Assembly (NCBI GenBank): GCA_038373885.1
Contig: JAWZYV010012529.1
Location: 89,022-153,021, forward strand
DNA: 64,000 nucleotides
From: Cheiracanthium punctorium
Lineage: Eukaryota > Arthropoda > Arachnida > Araneae > Cheiracanthiidae
Direction: 5' to 3'
Part shown: positions 56,856 to 64,000 of the stretch, one piece after another
Layout of the letters: every line of letters begins with the position of its first letter
How positions within the stretch are numbered: position 1 is the stretch's first letter
Notes under the pieces: generated by a model
The model's database searches: none
What the model saw: the letters and a program-made list of their open reading frames with translations, nothing else
What the model was told of the DNA's origin: nothing
Program-made: the position numbers and the translations under genes

Positions 56856-57949
56856 ATTGGAAGAATTTAGCATTACCTTCATTATGTGATTAATTGCCAT
56901 TTTTTAATACAAAATAGTGTTTTACATATTTTATGGGGTATTATTAAAATGCTCTGACCCCCTTTTGATTCATTTTTTAAAGATGCTTGTAACAAACTAA
57001 CAAGTATTCGAATTTCATCTTGTTGTATTGTAAGCAATGAACTGATGATATGAAGCCGTTTATTCCTTCTTCAGGGAAGAGGAATGGTATAACTCAAACA
57101 AAGGCCCAATCATGCGCCAAAAATGGTGAATAAATTCACAAAAATCAGGCAATCCCTGCAAAAATTTTTTAAAAATCAAGGACTTTTTTCATGGGCAATT
57201 CTCGAGGTACACCGACTAAAAAATTACGAATAATCAGTACGTACTCAACTATATAAAGTAATAGTAATTACATAGATGAACGATGGGTAGAACATATTTC
57301 AAATAATGAAAACTATAACTAAGGTATTGCCTACATTATTTGCTTAATACTGTCTTGCTGAAGTCTGTTCAAGTGCGCAATGACGTTAATAAGCTTATGC
57401 CTACATGACAAAATCTCAAAACAATCAGTTACATTAATAATAACCACTCACAAAGCAATGATTTTTTGACTGATTTACGTTATGTAATAGAATTTTCATT
57501 ATTTCAAATATGTTACACCTATCGCTCATCTGTGTAATTGCTACGCATTACAGTTGAATACTTACTGATTATACATTTTCTTTCTTTCTTTCTTTTTTGT
57601 TGTTGTATGTGTACCCCGAGAAATAGCTACGAAAAACCAACCTCGATTTTTACTAAAAAAAAAAAATCTTTTTTTGTTGTCTTATTGTTGGTTGGAAAAA
57701 TATGAAAAAAAGAATGCAATGCAATTCTAATTAATAAATTAAATGTGGTTTTAATTTCAATGAAACATTTATCATAGTTTCGTAGAAAAACAGTTTTCAT
57801 TAGGGGTTGCAACACTTAATTTTCCGAAAATGGATAATATAGGGGTTAGGTAGTTGGCTAAAAACTCTTTCAAACAACTAGCAATATAATAAAGGCAATG
57901 TTAACGAAGACGTCAAGATTTCATATTGAAACTCGGTGAGAGCCTTTGA
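56856..57949. other. AT-rich unique sequence
   Basis: No supported gene or repeat. A TTTC run lies near 57579-57596 and an A run near 57655-57666. Confidence 0.4.
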
Positions 57950-58162
57950 ATGTTTATTACGAATGTATTCGGGTTAGTATTGGAAGAAAAGAATCACTTT
58001 GGATTTACTTTGTACAGTGTTTTGGATTGTTCATTAAATTCGGATACTTCTTGGTCTATAGAACCAGGACATCATCTTTTCCCAAGACAACATATTGCGC
58101 TTTCAGAATCCATTTTTATAAAATACGACAACTATCCGTATGGATTTCCTTATCGGTATGTA
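57950..58162 (+). CDS. Putative host exon, unidentified protein
   Basis: An open frame of 74 codons has balanced, protein-like composition, including HFGFTLYSVLDCSLNSDTSW and SIFIKYDNYPYGFPYR. It ends in a donor-like CG/GTATGT at 58163. It may begin at the ATG at 57950 (a TGA lies directly upstream) or, as an internal exon, after the TTAG at 57978-57981. I do not recognise the family. Spliced directly to the block at 59609 it would read into a stop, so an intervening exon or a different boundary would be needed. Confidence 0.35.
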
Positions 58163-59608
<1,446 letters not shown>

Positions 59609-59793
59609 ATTTTTCTGATATTCTCGTTTACGCCGTTGCAGCTCCTGGAGATTTACCCAATAATGAAGTTACGATATGGTTCAAGACTTTACAGCCTACT
59701 GGATGGTTTCATACTCTCTTGTACAATCGGAAATTAAGATATGTGGGATTGACTGATGATAATGAGCCCCAAGCAATTATTTGTACAATGTGA
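59609..59793 (+). CDS. Putative terminal host exon, unidentified protein
   Basis: A strong acceptor (pyrimidine-rich 59575-59600, then TTTCAG) precedes a 60-codon frame that needs two bases from position 59609 to complete the upstream codon. The translation runs from FSDILVYAVAAPGDLPNNEV to NEPQAIICTM and then TGA. Composition is protein-like (Trp, Pro and Gly present, balanced charge). An A run begins at 59807, only 13 bases after the stop, with no AATAAA. I do not recognise the family. A degenerate copy or chance frame is possible. Confidence 0.45.
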
Positions 59794-59884
59794 ATACAAC
59801 TGTACTAAAAAAAAAAAAAAAACAATGCTGGCAGCAAGAGCTTCCTCAAAGAGCTCTTGAACAGAATGGGGGCTCAGGAAAGGC

Positions 59885-60135
59885 CAGTAGCGGATCCAGG
59901 GGAGGGGTTAGGGGGCTTCAGCCCCCCCCCCAAAGAGATTGCTCAAGGGTAACATTCTGTTATATTATACACTTTAAATAGCTAAAATGATCATATTTTA
60001 TTACTTATCCCCTCCCAAAAGCCTAATACATTGGTTTAGACTAAAATTTTGATTTATAGTACATTTTAATTGGGTGAAATAAGCTTTTTAAAAAATTTAG
60101 CCCCTCCCCAAAAAAAATTTCTGGATCCGCCACTG
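59885..60135. mobile_element. hAT-like MITE, GCGGATCCAG terminus, copy 2
   Basis: The left end CAGTAGCGGATCCAGGGG matches the inverted right end CAGTGGCGGATCCAGAAA. A perfect 8-bp duplication GGAAAGGC lies at 59877-59884 and 60136-60143. The interior has GGGGCTTCAGCCCCCCCC near the left end and CCCCTCCCC near the right. It is the same family as 176-345. Confidence 0.88.
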
Positions 60136-60145
60136 GGAAAGGCTA

Positions 60146-61241
60146 CCTAGACAGGACAGCAAACTTGCAGCAAGCTTGATTTATCAAGTCAGTAAACTTG
60201 AATTAAGCTTGAAAATTTCAAGCGTGTAAGCTTAATGCAAGCTTGAATCAAGTGTTCTAGTTTACACTTGCCCAGCTTGCATTAAGCCTGACATTTCAAG
60301 TTTGAATCAAGCTTGACATAGCAAGCTTAATTTCAAGCTTAAAAAATTTTCCTAAATAGACGGGGCGCTGGTCGGCGAACTCCCCCCAGATATTTTACTT
60401 TGCCACGCATTTTCCCCTCTACGCTGAAATTTCAATTTAATTTAATCTGTTTCCAGAAAGTGTTCGCGTCTAGAATAGAACCCGGGACCTTTGGGCTGGC
60501 AGCCGAGCGCGCTATCAGTTCAGCCACTGAGCCTCGCGCAGCTGTGACTAAAGTTTGAAATGACTTATCACGCCGTTTTCTCGCCAGATTGATAAGTGGG
60601 CGATGTGTTATTTGTTTCTTTTATTTTTCCATGGGATGCATCAAAATTAAAATAATGTTATGTGTGATTTAGAGACTCTACTAATAGGGAAATAAACATA
60701 ATATAAACTTAACAGCAGCACACGTTTTAAAACTTTCAAAATCGAGACAAACGGCTGATTTTGAAATCAATTTCGTAGTATAATTGTATTTTATTTTGAA
60801 GAATTTCCATATTTGGAAGTATAGAATCTTTTTTTTTTTTTAATTCTATGGTCAAGTACATTTATGACTGATGATAAATTATTTTCTAGCGGCCGGAAAC
60901 CGCCTCATTCTACCACCCATAAAGTGAAGTATATTAACTAACTAAATTGTGTTAATTATATTAAAATTTATTTTTAGGGCTAATTAATTAGTTAATGAAA
61001 TTACTAATGTTAATTAGATGTAAATAAAACTAAAACTTCCCTCGTGTTACACTTCAGAGGGGCTTATTCCATTCATTCCTTCTTCTTAGACTTTTCAATG
61101 CCCATTCTCCTTCTCGCCTACAGCGACAGATGGCGCCACCAGCGCAATAATTTAGCTAATGGATTGAAATGTCAAGCTTGTATTAATACGTCAAATTCAA
61201 GTCAATGTCAAGCTTGATTTAAGCTTATGTGCTGTCTGGGT
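60146..61241. mobile_element. 1.1 kb element with AAGCTTGA-rich ends
   Basis: ACCTAGACAGGACAGCAAACTTG at the left resembles the inverted right end ACCCAGACAGCACATAAGCTT. CAAGCTTGA and TCAAGCTTA motifs in both orientations fill 60163-60345 and 61168-61222. The interior carries a tRNA-like SINE on the minus strand. No coding capacity or clear duplication was found. Confidence 0.55.
60362..60545 (-). mobile_element. tRNA-Gly-like SINE (nested)
   Basis: Read on the minus strand, GAGGCTCAGTGGCTGAACTG leads into GATAGCGCGC, an A-box region. An anticodon-like loop CTGCCAG (GCC, glycine) follows, then CGGGTTCTATTCT, a B box with one change. The order and spacing follow a tRNA, but the acceptor stem does not close and about 110 bases of unrelated body follow, so this is a SINE and not a tRNA gene. 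Confidence 0.65.
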
Positions 61242-61620
61242 ACGATGTTCGAATGCATAACGCGATCGGATGGTTGTATGACAGACCTGAATTGTAATAG
61301 CAGGACCACTGTCTGTCAGTGTTGCAACCTTTCTCATGCGATTCTGGGTACCACCTCATTTGCCTTCTCATATCTGTTGGAAGTGGAGTTGTTTAGCAAC
61401 TTTCGAGATGGTCTCTTCAATCCATGAACATTAAAGGAATCATCATGAATTGTGCCACTGTTGATCATTGTCGCACACTGTTCTGGGATGAATCTTGCTT
61501 CAGGTACGAAGTTGATGATCATGGGAACAAAATGCGGAGACGACGCATTACTCGGCCACGTAGTTCCTGGTGTGACAGTTGCGTCACACATGCGTGACTT
61601 GCATGACATGACATGGCATG
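61242..61620 (+). pseudogene. Tc1-like transposase fragment
   Basis: One frame around 61460-61560 reads HCRTLFWDESCFRYEVDDHG then NKMRRRR. This fits the Tc1 signature around the first catalytic Asp (W..VLFSDESRF....DGR..V.RR). Upstream sequence is degenerate with stops, and the second Asp and Glu regions are not found. CATGACATGACATGGCATGCG near 61602 is a short repeat. It is too decayed for function. Confidence 0.5.
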
Positions 61621-61816
61621 CGTGATTTTTCTTACTGCAGCAAGTCTCCCTTCTCATTCTTTAGTATCTCAGCAGTATGATTATATGTTCACTAAACCCT
61701 GTTGATCTTGTACGTACAGTCTGTGTCATGATTAATGACCTTTCATCCTAAAGTAAATTACAAACATGTTTCTATACGATTCCATATCGCTTCCACGTCC
61801 TCGATTCTACTGGTAT

Positions 61817-61848
<32 letters not shown>

Positions 61849-64000
61849 CCAGATCAATGCACTTTTTACCAATCGAACATGGATACATTCTATAGTATGC
61901 TCAAGATTTTGATACTTTAAAATACCGCATATCTATAACAGCAGAGAGAGAGGAAAGCCTGACGTAATTTTTGAACGATTACACAAAGAATATTTGCCCT
62001 CCTCACCTAGTATATGTCATCATGCTTTGCCGCTACTGAAGTTTACCAATGTTTGATTTAAGCATTTAATACGGTATCGATAATTGATTGGTTCTGAAGA
62101 ATTTTTAAGCATTTTATAACAGCGCTATCTCAGTAACCAGGTACTCCTAGCTGATAAAAAACATCTTGATTTGAAAAGAAATATTTAACATAGGAGAGGG
62201 GGAGAGCGGCAGAAGATTTCTTATACGAAAGACTAAGACCTGTTGAAACAGTATGAATGTAAGAATCCTAGCATAAAAATCTGGTTCAGGAGCTATTGAG
62301 GTAGATTAACCCTGGTGACTCATGGGAGACATGTACAGGTTCTACGCTAAGATGTTTACAATGTTCACAGCAACTAAAGTTATCATTGAAACCATTCCTT
62401 AAAAAAAAAAAAAAAAAAAAACAGTCACAAGCAGACCTTGTGATTTAGGTGGCCATTATTTTGGCCCCTTGGTGGCCATTAACCATGGTGCTGGTTTACT
62501 ATACAAAGATATACTGAAAACCGCATCGATCGCTTTCGAAGGAATTCTCTAGTCGATAAGCCACTTTTCTTTTCAGCTAATTTTATATCAGCACAATGGC
62601 ACAAACTGCCCTCTTTGTGCCATTGTGCTTAAACTTTGAAAATATAATTAAATTACTAATTATATTTCCAAAACTTTGAAAATATAATTAGTAATTTAAT
62701 TAAATTTTCTAAGTTTACTACAGATGTTTTCTTAATAAATATTCTTTGACATTCACACTTTGCAGTTTTTTTGCAAAACCTGCAAAGAAATCCTCATATA
62801 TCATGTTCTAGCTGGTTAGTAATTGAAAAGTATGCTTCTATGACATTGCTCTTTTTCAAGCAAAATGAAATTAATGTACTTTATTTACGTAGCACATTCT
62901 TAATTGAAAATCTCTTTAAAATGTGTTGAGTTACGTTTGTAATAATTTGATTTATCTTTTTTTATTTAATCTTGTAACTGCCTTAAAAGACAATTTACTT
63001 TTTTTCATTTCGATTAACTACCGATGATAAACGTATGCTTCGTTGTCCTCTGCTTTAGAATTACTACTGTAAACTGTGCTATGAACTACATTCCACGTGA
63101 ATAGAATACTAGTAGTATTCCCTTGGACAGAACGGTTTATGAAGTTAAAAAGAAGACTAACAAAGCAATACATTTTATTGCAAAACTGTAGATGATTATT
63201 TTTAGAGAAGGTTCCTTTTTTAAATTTAAATAATACGCTTTTAACCTTTTGCCAGCTCACTGTACTGTCAAAATTGGAAAAATAAAATTGCTTTATTTAC
63301 AAAATTGAATCTTTGTTAGCCTTAGGTTTAGTTGAAAAATTAATCTGTACAGGGTTCATATTACAACGATACTTTCTGTAAATTTTGTTGATTAGTGTAG
63401 ACAGCGTGTATGTAACATTTAAACAATAAAATATTGAAATATGACTGAGTCAAACATAGAAAAATAATAATATTATGCAATTTTTTTTTCTTGTATTGTC
63501 TCTCTTTATGTATATTGTAAAAGAAAATCAATATATTTTACTTTAAAGCATCGAATTCATAAATTCAATTTGGATTATGAAAAGCATAATTATTTCAAAC
63601 CTTCATGTGGAAATTTACTTCATAGTATAGAAAATGGCTGATAAATTCATTCTCTTTGTAAAACGACTCAATGGAAACGCTTTAAGAAAACTTGGCAGAG
63701 AAATGTTGAATAAAATGAAAGAACAAATGTTGTTTTTATCCATCTAGATTCCTTCCGCATTGTAAAGCTCTGAGACATATAATCAACTCGGAATTCAAAA
63801 TAAATAAATATAAAAAGAAGTAAAATGAAAAAGCATTCCTCATTTCAACAAAAGGTGGCTGAGATATTGAAGAACACCTAATTACCACTGTATATCTTAC
63901 AAAAAAAAAAAAAAAAAAAATCATGCTTCGTGATTTGGTTAAAAAATTAATTAAAACCAGACGAATCAATTTAAAAATAATTCCTGTGTGGTAATAACCT
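61621..64000. other. AT-rich unique sequence with homopolymers and hairpins
   Basis: No gene is supported. A T run of 30 lies at 61819-61848. A runs of about 20 are at 62401-62421 and 63901-63920. A perfect 15-bp hairpin, GCACAATGGCACAAA with its inverse, is at 62591-62628. AAACTTTGAAAATATAATTA is repeated directly at about 62631 and 62670, with inverted TAATTTAATTA-type sequence between. Confidence 0.45.

Noticed and set aside
60462..60545. A functional tRNA-Gly gene on the minus strand
   Set aside because: The A box, anticodon-like loop and B box are present, but the acceptor stem does not pair and a non-tRNA body follows. A SINE is the better reading.

Overview
This looks like AT-rich, intron- or intergenic-type nuclear DNA from an arthropod. 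There are no operons, no dense coding and no rRNA. What fills the window is class II transposon debris (piggyBac-like TTAA elements, hAT-like MITEs, Tc1/mariner and Tigger/pogo copies), tRNA-derived SINEs, microsatellites and long homopolymer runs. The mixture would fit a chelicerate such as a spider, but nothing seen here proves the lineage, so that part is inference.

No complete host gene can be read. The only segments that look like host exons are near the right side: an open block at about 57,950-58,162 ending in a GT, and a block at 59,609-59,793 preceded by a strong polypyrimidine tract plus CAG and ending in a stop. I do not recognise the protein, and the two blocks are not in compatible phase for direct joining. 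A second coding-like stretch, open on both strands, lies at 54.5-55.2 kb.

Layout. 0-5.5 kb: hAT MITEs, a palindromic piggyBac-like MITE and a 2 kb element with 173-bp internal tandem units. 5.5-8.9 kb: mostly unique, with a more GC-rich block that could be regulatory. 8.9-14.5 kb: nested Tigger and hAT MITEs, a second piggyBac-like copy, a nearly intact Tc1-like transposon with one frameshift, and a 2 kb element with long inverted termini. 14.5-22 kb: mostly unique sequence with low-complexity tracts and a third piggyBac-like copy. 22.2-24.3 kb: a full-length but dead Tigger element. 24.5-34 kb: MITEs, the first copy of a 1 kb dispersed repeat, and a unique block at 33.3-34 kb. 34-45.3 kb: the densest stack of nested elements, including a fourth palindromic copy, a 64-bp minisatellite split by a TTAA element, two large perfect or near-perfect inverted repeats, and a SINE with a hAT MITE inside its target duplication. 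45.3-57 kb: mostly unique, with a cluster of three related SINEs and the second copy of the dispersed repeat. 57-64 kb: the putative exons, a long TA microsatellite, another MITE, a tRNA-Gly-like SINE and a Tc1-like fragment.

The most interesting signal is the four-copy TTAA-flanked MITE whose core is a hairpin of up to about 220 bp carrying a YY1/Pho-like motif on both arms. Next are the target-site-duplication evidence for several MITE families that share a G-rich design, and the neatly dated nests of insertions. All coordinates were read by eye; element ends may be off by a few bases where termini are degenerate.
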